From CAWJLE01 sp963843645 (lineage in GTDB: Bacteria > Chloroflexota > Anaerolineae > DAOTYC01), in the NCBI GenBank assembly GCA_963843645.1, contig CAWJLE010000001.1, forward strand, positions 434,001 through 498,000: 64,000 bases of DNA, written 5' to 3'. The first letter of the stretch is position 1; each line of letters opens with the position of its first letter. The notes beneath the pieces were generated by a model. That model ran no database searches and was not told the DNA's origin. It saw only the letters and a list, made by a program, of their open reading frames with translations. Both the position numbers and the translations under genes were made by a program. Below are positions 1 through 8,552 of this stretch, in pieces.

Positions 1-2
1 GC

Positions 3-542
3 GTCGCGTTCGGCGCGATTTGCTTCCAGCTAGACGTGCTGTCCAACGCGCAGGAAGTCGCCGAGCTGGTGGACACCGTCTGGGACACCGGCGCCTGCGT
101 GAGCCCGGTGATCGAGACCGTCGGCTCCGGCAAGGTGGCGCCGCGCAGCCCTGCGGAGGTGCTGGCCCTGTTGGAACCAGCGCTGCCACACATTGGGATG
201 CTCACTCTGCAGGCCGCGGCTACTGCCGCCCGCTCCACCCAGACGCGGGGCACCAGTCCCGGCGACCTCGGCCGGGGCACCAGTCCCGGCGACCTCGGCC
301 GAAGCGGCGACTTCAAACAGGGGCCCGCGGACAGGTACATCACGGCCCTGCGCTCCGCGTTCCCCGGAACGCTCCAGCTTCAGGGCGGAGTCACCACCCG
401 AACCGTCGGCGAGGTCGTCCGACTGGGCGCGGAGTTTCTCGTCTGCGGCACGGAGATCTTCCACCACCCGGCGGGGCGCACCCCGCCACAGGTCATCGAC
501 GACCTGCTGGAGGGCGCAGCGAACGCGCTCGTCGAGCGCTAA
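3..542 (+). CDS. Ribulose-phosphate 3-epimerase-like TIM-barrel protein, 5' end missing
   Basis: The reading frame is open to the left edge, so the N-terminus lies outside the window; the GTG at 36 is only an internal candidate start. The C-terminal part has the phosphate-binding end of a TIM barrel: LQLQGGVTTRTVGEVV followed by LGAEFLVCGTEIF, which resembles the GGV...GAD..V.GSAIF signature of ribulose-phosphate 3-epimerase and related hexulose-phosphate or KDPG enzymes. The middle of the protein carries a low-complexity insert made by a 27-bp tandem duplication. It converges on the sugar operon to its right and ends at a terminator hairpin. A role in sugar-phosphate interconversion is likely; the exact substrate cannot be told. 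Confidence 0.55.
   Translation, partial: VAFGAICFQLDVLSNAQEVAELVDTVWDTGACVSPVIETVGSGKVAPRSPAEVLALLEPALPHIGMLTLQAAATAARSTQTRGTSPGDLGRGTSPGDLGRSGDFKQGPADRYITALRSAFPGTLQLQGGVTTRTVGEVVRLGAEFLVCGTEIFHHPAGRTPPQVIDDLLEGAANALVER
247..300. repeat. Perfect 27-bp tandem duplication inside the epimerase-like gene
   Basis: Two head-to-tail identical 27-bp copies (247-273 and 274-300) duplicate the peptide GTSPGDLGR without breaking the frame. The insert falls in a loop between barrel strands. Confidence 0.9.
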
Positions 543-554
543 GCGGCTAATACA

Positions 555-592
555 GGGGGCCTTCCCACGATGGGAAAGCCCCCTTGTTGTTT
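555..592 (+). terminator. Rho-independent terminator
   Basis: A 13-bp GC-rich stem (GGGGGCCTTCCCA with TGGGAAAGCCCCC, one mismatch, loop CGA) is followed by the T-rich tract TTGTTGTTT. It lies 13 bases after the epimerase-like stop codon and before the converging aldolase gene. Confidence 0.85.
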
Positions 593-650
593 ACAACCGG
601 AACCGTCCCGAATTCCTCACAGAAGCGGGCGACGCTGTGCCGGGACGTTC

Positions 651-1490
651 TTAGACCGAAACCGTCGCGAAGGCCGGCATCCTCATGACGTCATCCACCG
701 TCGCGCCGTTGTGGACGATGGCCTGGAGGGCCCTGACGACCGAATCCATGTCCGGATTCTGCCACACGTTCCGGCCGAACACCAAACCGCGCGCGCCCGC
801 CGCCGTCGTCTGGTAGGCAACTTCGAAGACGTCGCGGATGCTGGACATCTTGGGGCCGCCGAGCACCATGACGGGCTCTTTGAAGCGGCGGATGAGGTCG
901 GCGAAGCCGGCCTGGTTGCCGCTGTAGGGCATCTTCAGGATGTCGCAGCCCAACTCCACCGCGATGCGGGCCGCGTGCTCGATGTATTCCGGATCGAGCT
1001 TCTTCTCTTTCGGGATCCCGGCGCCCCACATCACCGGCTCGACCATCATGGGAATGTTCCAGCGATCGCACTCCGTGGCCAAGTCCGCCACGTGCTTCAT
1101 GTTCTTCATCAGGACTTCTCTTTCTGTGCCGAACACGAGCAGGATCTTGGCGCAGGAGAAGTCGTTGGCCACGGCCTCTTCGACGGTAGCGACCATCTCA
1201 TGGTCCATCGGGTATTCCGACCCGCCAGGCGTCGTGGACGTCAAGAGCGTGTCCATGGTCAAAATGCGGCCCGGGGCGTCCTTGCGCACGAACAGGTCCT
1301 GGGTGAGCTTCGCCAGGCCCTTCATGATCAGGGTCGAATCGATGCCCAGGTCACAAAGCCGCCCCAAGACGGCGACCGGATCTTTGAGGCCCATGGGGCT
1401 GCCGCCGGCACCGTGATCCACGGGAATACAAACCGATCGGCCATCGGCCGGATTGAACAATCTCGCCATTCTAATTTCTTTGACACCCAT
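651..1490 (-). CDS. Class I aldolase, DhnA/LsrF (DeoC/LacD-like) family
   Basis: About 279 residues of a class I (Schiff-base) TIM-barrel aldolase. FNPADGRSVCIPVDHG near the N-terminus is typical of DhnA-type fructose-bisphosphate or LsrF-like aldolases. The lysine in ILKMPYSGN is the likely Schiff-base residue, and VMVLGGPKM and GLVFGRNVWQ form the phosphate-binding end. I chose the ATG at 1488-1490 because AAAGGAG precedes it at good spacing; longer upstream starts overlap the kinase. It is the last gene of the minus-strand operon, directly after an FGGY kinase, so it probably cleaves the phosphorylated sugar made by that kinase. The substrate is inferred only from context. Confidence 0.8.
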   Translation of the reverse strand: MGVKEIRMARLFNPADGRSVCIPVDHGAGGSPMGLKDPVAVLGRLCDLGIDSTLIMKGLAKLTQDLFVRKDAPGRILTMDTLLTSTTPGGSEYPMDHEMVATVEEAVANDFSCAKILLVFGTEREVLMKNMKHVADLATECDRWNIPMMVEPVMWGAGIPKEKKLDPEYIEHAARIAVELGCDILKMPYSGNQAGFADLIRRFKEPVMVLGGPKMSSIRDVFEVAYQTTAAGARGLVFGRNVWQNPDMDSVVRALQAIVHNGATVDDVMRMPAFATVSV

Positions 1491-1527
1491 GACATGACTC
1501 CTTTGTAGTGAGGTATTGACCACTCGA

Positions 1528-3093
1528 TCAACTGCACGTACGCTGGTAGTCGCCGTTTCGGGCAAGCCGGGCCAGCGCGTGCATGTTCTCCTTGGTGCGC
1601 TCATAGGTTTGACGGTAAATCTGATAGTATTGATCGTACAGCGGCTTGAGCTCCGGATTGGGCTCGATGCGACGCGCGACCTTCACCCACTTTTCGCGCA
1701 GCGTCCGGAAGTCCGAGAAGAGCCCCACGCCATAGCCGGCCATATACGCGCTGCCGTACGGGGAGCCGTACGGCACGTCGACGACCTCCTGCGGACTGCC
1801 GGTCACGTCGCTCATGATCTGTGTCCACAGCGCGCTGCGAACGCCGCCGCCGGTGGCGATCAACCGATTAACTTCGGTGCCGGTCTCGCCCATGACGTCC
1901 AAGTTGTGGCGCACGCTGTACGCCGTGCCCTCCAACAACGCCCGGTACACGTGCGCCCGCGAGTGCGTCAGGGTCAGGCCCAGGATGCAGCCCCGCGCCT
2001 GCGTGTCCCAGAGCGGCGTCCGCTCGCCGGCGAAGTAAGGCAAGACCACCAGGCCCTCGCTCCCCGCGGGCACCTGAGCCGCCTCGTCACTCAGCATGTG
2101 GTAGGCGTTCAGGCCAAGCAAGCGCTCGGCCTCCATCTCGACGTGCCCGAAGTTGTTGCGGAACCAGCGCGTCAGCGAAGCCGAAGTCGCGGTCCCGGCG
2201 CCCAGGATGTACAGGTCGGGCACGACGTGTGGGATGAAAGAGAAACTGGGGTGCGGGTTGAGCTCTTCGGTGGCGACCAGGAGGCAAATCGTGCTGCCGT
2301 AGGTCACTCCGCAGTCACCCGGAGCGAGCGCACCCACGCTGACGACCTCGGCCGACGCGTCACACGAGCCCGTGACGACCGGCGTGCCGGCCACAAGCCC
2401 GGTCTCGGCCGCAGCGCGCGGCGTCACCTTGCCCGCCACGTTGACGCCGTAATCGACTCTCGGCAGGAGATCGGGGTCGATGCCAAGGGCGCGGCTGACG
2501 TCCGGGTCCCACCGGTGCGTGTGGATGTCGAGCACCGGGGTGTAGAACACCGCGGTGCCCATGTCGACGGCGTGCTCCCCGGTCATCTTGAAGAGCAGAT
2601 AGCTGGAACCACCGTGAATCTTGCGGGTGCGCGCGTACAGCTCCGGCTCGTGGCGCTTGAACCACAGGGCTTTGGGCGTCACCGACTGGGCCGAGAGCGT
2701 GTTGCCCGATTTCTGGAAGATGAAATCAGCACCGAGTTCCTGGTTGATCCACTCGATTTCGGCATCGGTTCGCGTGTCGATCCCGTACAGGATGGCCGGT
2801 CGAAGCGGCCGGCCATCCTCATCCAGTGGCAGCATGTCAGGGCACAGCGCGCTCAAACCGACGCCGGCGATCTCCGCCGGCGGGATCCCAGCCTGGCCCA
2901 GCAGGGCGCGGATCACGAGGACCGTGTCGCCCCACCAGATCTGGTCTGCATCGTGCTCGTACCACCCTGGCTGAGGGCTGACGGTTTCGTGTTCGACGGA
3001 GTGATGGGCCAGCACGCGCCCCGCCAGGTCAACAATGACCCCTTTGGAGCCGGACGTGCCGACGTCAACTCCCAGCAGATACCTGTCCGCCAT
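1528..3093 (-). CDS. FGGY-family carbohydrate kinase (xylulokinase-like)
   Basis: A 521-residue sugar kinase of usual FGGY length. The N-terminal ATPase fold begins GVDVGTSGSKGVIVDLAG. The family's second half has VTYGSTICLLV, LPYFAGERTPLWD and the adenosine-binding LIATGGGVRS. It starts at ATG after GGGGAGA. Members phosphorylate xylulose, ribulose, erythritol or similar polyols and keto-sugars with ATP. It sits between the ABC transporter/dehydrogenase genes and the aldolase, giving an uptake, oxidation, phosphorylation and cleavage order. Xylulokinase is the nearest general class but the true substrate is unknown. Confidence 0.88.
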   Translation of the reverse strand: MADRYLLGVDVGTSGSKGVIVDLAGRVLAHHSVEHETVSPQPGWYEHDADQIWWGDTVLVIRALLGQAGIPPAEIAGVGLSALCPDMLPLDEDGRPLRPAILYGIDTRTDAEIEWINQELGADFIFQKSGNTLSAQSVTPKALWFKRHEPELYARTRKIHGGSSYLLFKMTGEHAVDMGTAVFYTPVLDIHTHRWDPDVSRALGIDPDLLPRVDYGVNVAGKVTPRAAAETGLVAGTPVVTGSCDASAEVVSVGALAPGDCGVTYGSTICLLVATEELNPHPSFSFIPHVVPDLYILGAGTATSASLTRWFRNNFGHVEMEAERLLGLNAYHMLSDEAAQVPAGSEGLVVLPYFAGERTPLWDTQARGCILGLTLTHSRAHVYRALLEGTAYSVRHNLDVMGETGTEVNRLIATGGGVRSALWTQIMSDVTGSPQEVVDVPYGSPYGSAYMAGYGVGLFSDFRTLREKWVKVARRIEPNPELKPLYDQYYQIYRQTYERTKENMHALARLARNGDYQRTCS

Positions 3094-3105
3094 GAATTCT
3101 CCCCA

Positions 3106-3279
3106 TCAGATGACGAACGAGATGAAGAGAAACAGACAGATCACGAAGATGCCGGCGTGTACCGCCTGAAAGAATGGGGCCGCCCCGACGAGTGGCTGCG
3201 TGGCTAACTCAACGGCCACGATGGCAAGGAACAACAGCAGCCGCGTCAGCGGCTTGCCTTCGACGATAGCTTTCCACAT
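3106..3279 (-). CDS. Small two-helix membrane protein (57 aa)
   Basis: A short frame starting ATG-TGG-AAA, preceded by GGGAGGGATTAACGCT (a strong ribosome binding site) and ending 12 bases before the kinase start. The product is 57 residues with two hydrophobic segments: LLLFLAIVAVELA near residues 14-26 and AGIFVICLFLFISFVI at the C-terminus. It fills a gap in the operon and lies downstream of the sugar ABC transporter genes. Small membrane proteins accompany some glycerol/polyol ABC systems that also have two ATPases, so a transporter-accessory role is possible; this is inference. I recognise no family. Confidence 0.6.
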   Translation of the reverse strand: MWKAIVEGKPLTRLLLFLAIVAVELATQPLVGAAPFFQAVHAGIFVICLFLFISFVI

Positions 3280-3386
3280 AGCGTTAATCCCTCCCGTAAG
3301 GAACTGCGACTACCTGTCTCCGGGACGGCTGCCGCGTCGCGTACGGCAGCCGTCCCGGAATCCTCTCTCCGCAACCGAGAGACAGA

Positions 3387-4349
3387 TCAGGCGATGTTAA
3401 TGATCACCTTGTAGCCGTTCAGGCTCTCCGCCGCTTCGAGACCCGTGACGATGCCGTCCAGCGGGAATCGATGAGTGATCAGATCGGCCACGGGCACGAC
3501 CTTCTGTGCGATGAGGCTCAGGCTCTTCTCGAACCAGGCCCGGTCGCTGTAAGGGGGCACGCCCACAAAGTAGCTGCCGGTGACGATGATTTCCTTGTAA
3601 TGGATCAGATTCGGGTCGATAGTGGCCGTGACGCCCTTCTTGAAACCACCGAAGAACACGACGTGGCCGCGGTTTTTCACGACCGTCATCGCCTGGTTGA
3701 TCGCGCTCGGGACGCCGGCGGACATGATCACCGCATCGGCGCCCTGGCCGCGCGTCCAGTCCTTCACTGCCTCGTCCAGCTCTTCCGGTTTGACCGCGAA
3801 GTCAGCGCCAAACTTCAGGGCGAATTCCCGGCGGTGCTCCAGCGGATCGCTGACCATGACCTTGACGCCGGCATGCTTGGCCACTTTGAGCTTCATGAGG
3901 CCCATCGTGCCCCCGCCCAGGATCACCAGCTTGTCGTCGACGCCCACGTTCGCCCGCCGTTCGACGCAGTAAATGCAGTCTGCCAGTGGCTCGGTGAAAG
4001 TCGCTTCTTCGTACGTCACCCCTTCCGGCAATTCCATGATGAAAGGCACGAAGTGATCGGTGATCCTGGCATACTCCGCATAGCCCACGTAGCCATCGCC
4101 CATCACGCGCTGCCCCACCTTGACGTTCTTGACGTCGGCCCCAACTTCGACGACGTCGCCGGCAAACTCGTGCCCCAGGTTCATCGGCAGCGGCAACGTG
4201 CCGTTGTCACCCGTTCGGTATTTACGGATGTCAGTCGGGCAGACGCCGCAAGCTCGAATAGCGATCAGTACTTCCTTGTTGTCGATCTGGGGCTTCGGTG
4301 AGTCCACCACGCGGACGTCGCCGATCCCATACATCAACGCCTCTCTCAT
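3387..4349 (-). CDS. Zinc-dependent medium-chain alcohol/polyol dehydrogenase
   Basis: 320 residues of the MDR superfamily. The catalytic zinc site is visible as CGVCPTD and GHEFAGDVVEVG, and the NAD(P) Rossmann motif as VILGGGTMGLMKLKVA. The usual four-cysteine structural-zinc loop is missing: the region reads GDGYVGYAEYARI instead, and the protein is about 25 residues shorter than sorbitol dehydrogenase. The intact C-terminus (GLEAAESLNGYKVIINIA) shows it is not truncated. It probably oxidises the imported sugar alcohol or sugar before phosphorylation by the neighbouring FGGY kinase. It lies between the ABC ATPase and the small membrane protein gene. Confidence 0.82.
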   Translation of the reverse strand: MREALMYGIGDVRVVDSPKPQIDNKEVLIAIRACGVCPTDIRKYRTGDNGTLPLPMNLGHEFAGDVVEVGADVKNVKVGQRVMGDGYVGYAEYARITDHFVPFIMELPEGVTYEEATFTEPLADCIYCVERRANVGVDDKLVILGGGTMGLMKLKVAKHAGVKVMVSDPLEHRREFALKFGADFAVKPEELDEAVKDWTRGQGADAVIMSAGVPSAINQAMTVVKNRGHVVFFGGFKKGVTATIDPNLIHYKEIIVTGSYFVGVPPYSDRAWFEKSLSLIAQKVVPVADLITHRFPLDGIVTGLEAAESLNGYKVIINIA

Positions 4350-4391
4350 CGTTGGTCCTTTCTGTCTGCGATGTATTCCCGGCTCCCCGGC

Positions 4392-5498
4392 CTAAGGTTT
4401 GACCGCTCGACCGGTCTTCAGGTCGAACAGCCGTACGCTGCTCAGGTCCAGGTTGAGCCATACTTTCTGGTCGTGACGCACCTTCAGGTTCGGATCGGTC
4501 GAAGCGCGCAGTCGATTCTCGCCCATGGCAACCGTGAGCACTCCCCCGGTCTCAAACCGCTCGAAGACGTAAACAGTGCCCGACATGTGACTGGTCGTCG
4601 GCTGGCTCAAAGAAGCTGTGACCGACATCGGCCGGACGCCGACGCGGAAACGCTTCTGACCACCCTTGCCGATCGTCTGCCGATAGGACGGCGGAACGGG
4701 GAAGCTGCATATCCCATCGGCCGTGCGGAACTGCGGCTCTCCGTTATCCGAAACCAGCTCAGTGTCCAGGAAGTTGATCGGCGGATCACCGATCAGGTCA
4801 GCCACGAAAGTGTTGGCCGGATAGTCGAAGACTTCGCGGGCCGTGCCTTCCTGCTGCACTTCACCCTGATTCAACACGATGACCCGGTTTGCCAGCGCCA
4901 TGGCCTCCATGTAGTCGTGGGTCACGTAGATCGTCGTGGTCTTCATTTCCTCTTCGATCTTCTTGATCTCCATGCGCATGTGGTGGCGAATCTTGGCGTC
5001 AACGTGAGACAGGGGCTCGTCGAACAAGAAGACGGATGGCTGTCGCACCATGGCACGGCCCAGTCCGACGCGCTGCTTCTGCCCCTGCGACAGCTGGCCC
5101 GGCAGCCGGTCCAGCAATGGCGTCATACCGAGCATTCCGGCCACTTTCTTGACCCGCTTGTCAACCTCGGCTTCCGGCTGGCGGTGCTTCGGCGACCGGA
5201 TCGGGAAGGCCAGATTGTCGTACACGGTGAAGTGGGGATACAGGGCATACGACTCAAAGACCATTGCCGTGTTGCGCTCGCGCGGTTCCAGGTAGTTGGC
5301 AAACTGGCCGTCGATGTAGATCTCGCCTTCACTTACATCTTCGACGCCGGCGATCATTTTCAAGGTCGACGTCTTGCCGGCCCCGGACGGTCCCAGAATG
5401 ACCAGGCACTCTTCCTCATGCGCCTCGAAGCTGAGCCCTTTTACAGCCTCGACCTTGTCGTATCGTTTCCATACATTCTTGAACACTACTTCGCCCAT
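4392..5498 (-). CDS. Sugar ABC transporter ATP-binding protein 2 (MalK/UgpC type)
   Basis: 368 residues with Walker A GPSGAGKTST, signature LSQGQKQRVGLGRAM, Walker B VFLFDEPLSHVD and switch VTHDYMEA, followed by a C-terminal TOBE/OB-type regulatory domain. The signature has LSQGQ instead of LSGGQ, as in one ATPase of some paired-ATPase polyol systems. It follows a second MalK-like gene by only 12 bases, so the transporter probably uses a heterodimer of two ATPases. It powers uptake through the two permeases upstream. Confidence 0.9.
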   Translation of the reverse strand: MGEVVFKNVWKRYDKVEAVKGLSFEAHEEECLVILGPSGAGKTSTLKMIAGVEDVSEGEIYIDGQFANYLEPRERNTAMVFESYALYPHFTVYDNLAFPIRSPKHRQPEAEVDKRVKKVAGMLGMTPLLDRLPGQLSQGQKQRVGLGRAMVRQPSVFLFDEPLSHVDAKIRHHMRMEIKKIEEEMKTTTIYVTHDYMEAMALANRVIVLNQGEVQQEGTAREVFDYPANTFVADLIGDPPINFLDTELVSDNGEPQFRTADGICSFPVPPSYRQTIGKGGQKRFRVGVRPMSVTASLSQPTTSHMSGTVYVFERFETGGVLTVAMGENRLRASTDPNLKVRHDQKVWLNLDLSSVRLFDLKTGRAVKP

Positions 5499-5510
5499 GG
5501 CATACCTCTT

Positions 5511-6611
5511 TCAGAAGACCAGATTGAGACCGCTTTTGGGTTCGAAGACCTGGACCATAGAGGTGTCCAAAGTCAGCCACACCGCATCACCCGACTTGCC
5601 GTGGAAGTGCGGATCGGTCAGCACCCGCACCAGATCACCGGCCACGTCGGCGGTCAAGACACCGTACTCCCCGAGATCTTCGTAGACATAGATCTTGCCC
5701 CGCATCTGAGCGCCCTTCGCCTCGACGAGTGACGGGGCGATGAACCGGGGTCGAATGCCGATCCTGATTTCGTCCTTGCCTTTGCCGCCCAGTTTGTCCC
5801 GGAGCGGATCGGGCAGTGGCAACGAATACCCACCTTTGACAGACCGGAAGGCCAGGCCGTCCCCATTGTAGTCCAACACGCCGTCGAAGAAGTTGAAAGG
5901 CGGCTCGCCGATGAAGTCAGCCACGAAGAGGTTGCGAGGCCGGTTGTAGACTTCCTCGGGCGTGCCCACCTGCTGGATCTCACCGAAGTTCATGACCATG
6001 ATACGGTCGCCCAAGGCCAAAGCCTCGAGCTGGTCGTGCGTCACGTAGATACAGGTGGTATTCAGCGTCTCCTGCAAGCGCTTGATCTCGGCGCGCATCC
6101 GCAGGCGCGCTTTGGAGTCCACGTGCGAGAGCGGCTCGTCGAACAGGTATGCCTTCGCCGGGCGGGCGATGCAACGCCCCAGCGACACGCGCTGCTGCTG
6201 ACCGCCGCTCAACTGCTCCGGCTTGCGATCCAAGACTTCTCCCAGGTCGAGCAACTTAGCCACTTTGTCGACTTCTTGCTTCACCCGCTCGTTGGACTCG
6301 CCGCGCACCTGCAGCGGGAAAGCCAGGTTCTGCCACACGGTCAAAGGCGGGTAGAGAGCATAAGTCTCGAACGCCATAGCGATGTCACGCGCGGAAGGGG
6401 GCAGATTGTTGACGCGCTGATCGCCGATTCTGATCTCGCCCCCGGTGATCTGCTCGATTCCCGCGATCATGCGGAGCGTGGACGTTTTGCCGCATCCCGA
6501 CGGGCCGAGGAAGCAGAAGAACTCGCCATCCTCGATCTCCATGTTGATGCCCTTGACGGCCTCGACCGCTCCGTACTTCTTCCACAAGTCTTTCAGCACT
6601 ATCTTCGCCAT
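5511..6611 (-). CDS. Sugar ABC transporter ATP-binding protein 1 (MalK/UgpC type)
   Basis: 366 residues. Walker A is GPSGCGKTST, the signature canonical LSGGQQQRVSLGR, Walker B YLFDEPLSHVD and the switch histidine VTHDQLEA. A TOBE-like C-terminal domain is present. The frame stays open further upstream, but the ATG at 6609-6611 has AAGGAG in front and matches the family start MAKIVLKDLWKKYG. It is the partner of the neighbouring ATPase and energises import of the operon's sugar or polyol. Confidence 0.9.
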   Translation of the reverse strand: MAKIVLKDLWKKYGAVEAVKGINMEIEDGEFFCFLGPSGCGKTSTLRMIAGIEQITGGEIRIGDQRVNNLPPSARDIAMAFETYALYPPLTVWQNLAFPLQVRGESNERVKQEVDKVAKLLDLGEVLDRKPEQLSGGQQQRVSLGRCIARPAKAYLFDEPLSHVDSKARLRMRAEIKRLQETLNTTCIYVTHDQLEALALGDRIMVMNFGEIQQVGTPEEVYNRPRNLFVADFIGEPPFNFFDGVLDYNGDGLAFRSVKGGYSLPLPDPLRDKLGGKGKDEIRIGIRPRFIAPSLVEAKGAQMRGKIYVYEDLGEYGVLTADVAGDLVRVLTDPHFHGKSGDAVWLTLDTSMVQVFEPKSGLNLVF

Positions 6612-6634
6612 ATTGCGATCTGCTCCTTCTGCCT

Positions 6635-7513
6635 TTAGCCTTTGACCGCACCAAACGTCAGGCCTCGCACCAGCCAGCGCTGCACCAGGAAGGCGAACAC
6701 CAACACCGGGATGATCGTGACGACCGAGGACGCGGCCATCTGCCCCCACAGCACCTGCTCGTAGGAGATGAACCCGTTCGCGGCCACCGTCAGCGTCGTC
6801 GTGTCTCGCCCGCCCAGCATCAGCCCGAAGGTGAAGTTGTTCCAGCAGAAGATGAACGCGATCACCGAGGTCGCGGCGATGCCAGGTGCGGTCAGCGGAA
6901 GCAGGATCTTGGTGAACGCCCCCCACCACGAGTAACCATCCACCAGGGCGGCTTGCTCGCTGTCCACGGGGATGGAATCGAAGTAACCCTTGATCACCCA
7001 GACCAGTAACGGCAGCGAGATGACCTGGTATACGAGGATCAATCCGATGTACGTATTATAGAGGTGTAAGGTGCGGTACAGCACATAGAGTGGCAAGATG
7101 ACGGTTAACTCCGGTGCAAAACGGAAGCTGAGGATGATGAACGCGATGTCACCTCGCCCACTGAAACGGAAACGAGCCAGGGCATAGGCCGCCAGGGTGC
7201 CGGTGACAATCGACAGGATGGTAGCCCCACCGGCTATGATCAAGGTATTGATGAGGGCCTGCACGAAGTCGGTTCGCACCACTTCGCGGCTACTGTACTG
7301 CGTGCCGACGAACAGCCGGGCATAGTTCTCGAGCGTCGGCTGGAAAACGATTTTCGGTGGGATGGCCATCACGTCGAGCGGGTTCTTCAACGACATGCCA
7401 ACCATCCATAGGATGGGCACGAGCGCGAACGCCAAATAGCACACCAGGAGGACGATCGCGATTATCTTACCCCAACGTATTTTCTTCTGGTCACTGCTGG
7501 CCACAACATCCAT
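6635..7513 (-). CDS. Sugar ABC transporter permease, MalG type
   Basis: 292 residues with about six hydrophobic segments. The N-terminal helix IIAIVLLVCYLAFALVPILW and the EAA loop EQAALVDGYSWWGAFTKILLPL, which contacts the ATPase, are visible. This is the usual size and layout of the MalG/UgpE inner-membrane subunit. It lies between the other permease and the first ATPase in a tightly packed operon. Confidence 0.9.
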   Translation of the reverse strand: MDVVASSDQKKIRWGKIIAIVLLVCYLAFALVPILWMVGMSLKNPLDVMAIPPKIVFQPTLENYARLFVGTQYSSREVVRTDFVQALINTLIIAGGATILSIVTGTLAAYALARFRFSGRGDIAFIILSFRFAPELTVILPLYVLYRTLHLYNTYIGLILVYQVISLPLLVWVIKGYFDSIPVDSEQAALVDGYSWWGAFTKILLPLTAPGIAATSVIAFIFCWNNFTFGLMLGGRDTTTLTVAANGFISYEQVLWGQMAASSVVTIIPVLVFAFLVQRWLVRGLTFGAVKG

Positions 7514-7555
7514 AGAACCCCTCCATGAGGTCGCTAGATCAGAACGCTAGATCGC

Positions 7556-8464
7556 CTACTGTGGGAAGAACCTGACCAGGCGCTTAGAGACGAAGAAGCA
7601 TATCAGCCAGGCCACGATCATCGCCGCCATTCCGTAGCCAAACTGGCTCCACAGCATCACATTCTCGAAGCCCATGATGGTCAAAGTCCTCGTCACCGAC
7701 ATCGGGCCGCCCTTGGTCGTGGCGTAGATTGTGTCGAAAATGCGCAGCGTGTCGAGCGCGCGGAAGATCAAGACGATCAGCAGGAACGGTTTGAGCATCG
7801 GCAGCGTCAGCTTCTGAAAGGTGAAGGTCGCCGATGCGCCGTCGACCGACGCAGCCTCGTACGGCGTCTTGGGGAGACTCTGGAGGCCAGCCGACAGCAC
7901 GAGCACGATGAACGGAGTGTAGATCCACACGTCAACCATGACCAGCGAGAACAACGCCACGCTGGAATTGCCCAACCAGTCCACTGGCGAGATGCCCACA
8001 GCCATCAGGCCGTAGTTCAGGATGCCCTGGGTCGGTCCCATCATGATCTTCCACATCAGCGCCGCGATGACGGGCGGGATGACCAGCGGCGCCAGGATCA
8101 CGCTGCGACCAATGCGGGCGAACCAGCCCACCTGCTCCAGGGCAAGTGAAACCGCCAGGCCGAGCGGGATTTGAATGGCCAGGGCGACGATCGCGTATTC
8201 GATCGTGACCCTAACAGCCTCCCAGAAGCCCTTGTCCTGGAACATGAGGCGGATGTAGTTGTTGAAACCCACGTAATGCCTGATGCCGTAACGGAGGTCG
8301 AAGTCGGTCAGGCTGTAGTACACGCCGAGAAAGAAAGAGATGACCAGTAAAATCGGTACGAGAAACGACGGAACAATCAGCAGGTAAGGCAATGCGCTCT
8401 GAAACGTGGTTCGTTTGCGCCGCTGTGCGCTCACCGTACTCAACTCTGCACTTGTGACTCCCAT
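7556..8464 (-). CDS. Sugar ABC transporter permease, MalF type
   Basis: 302 residues. After a cytoplasmic lead comes LPYLLIVPSFLVPILLVISF, then further membrane helices and the EAA loop YEAASVDGASATFTFQKLTL. It is typical of MalF/UgpA-type subunits without the large periplasmic loop of enteric MalF. It is the first permease gene after the binding protein, from which it is separated by a strong RNA hairpin. Confidence 0.9.
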   Translation of the reverse strand: MGVTSAELSTVSAQRRKRTTFQSALPYLLIVPSFLVPILLVISFFLGVYYSLTDFDLRYGIRHYVGFNNYIRLMFQDKGFWEAVRVTIEYAIVALAIQIPLGLAVSLALEQVGWFARIGRSVILAPLVIPPVIAALMWKIMMGPTQGILNYGLMAVGISPVDWLGNSSVALFSLVMVDVWIYTPFIVLVLSAGLQSLPKTPYEAASVDGASATFTFQKLTLPMLKPFLLIVLIFRALDTLRIFDTIYATTKGGPMSVTRTLTIMGFENVMLWSQFGYGMAAMIVAWLICFFVSKRLVRFFPQ

Positions 8465-8497
8465 TCTGCCTCCCGAAAGACCAGCGCTCAGTCAGTA

Positions 8498-8534
8498 CAA
8501 TGGCCTCCTCCAAGTGGGACAGAGGAGGCCATTG
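8498..8534 (-). promoter_or_regulatory. Intercistronic stem-loop between binding-protein and permease genes
   Basis: A perfect 13-bp inverted repeat (CAATGGCCTCCTC / GAGGAGGCCATTG) with an 11-base loop lies in the 88-base gap between the binding-protein stop and the permease start. No T-tract follows on the transcribed strand, so it is more likely a 3' mRNA stabiliser or attenuator that lets the binding protein be made in excess, a known arrangement in mal-type operons. Confidence 0.7.
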
Positions 8535-8552
8535 GCCGATATGCTAGAGAGA

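Noticed and set aside
30..467. Minus-strand 145-aa frame opposite the epimerase-like gene
   Set aside because: It has no recognisable domain and is the antisense shadow of a gene with clear TIM-barrel motifs.
651..1604. Longer start (position 1604) for the aldolase gene
   Set aside because: The extension overlaps the kinase gene and has no ribosome binding site; the ATG at 1490 has AAAGGAG.
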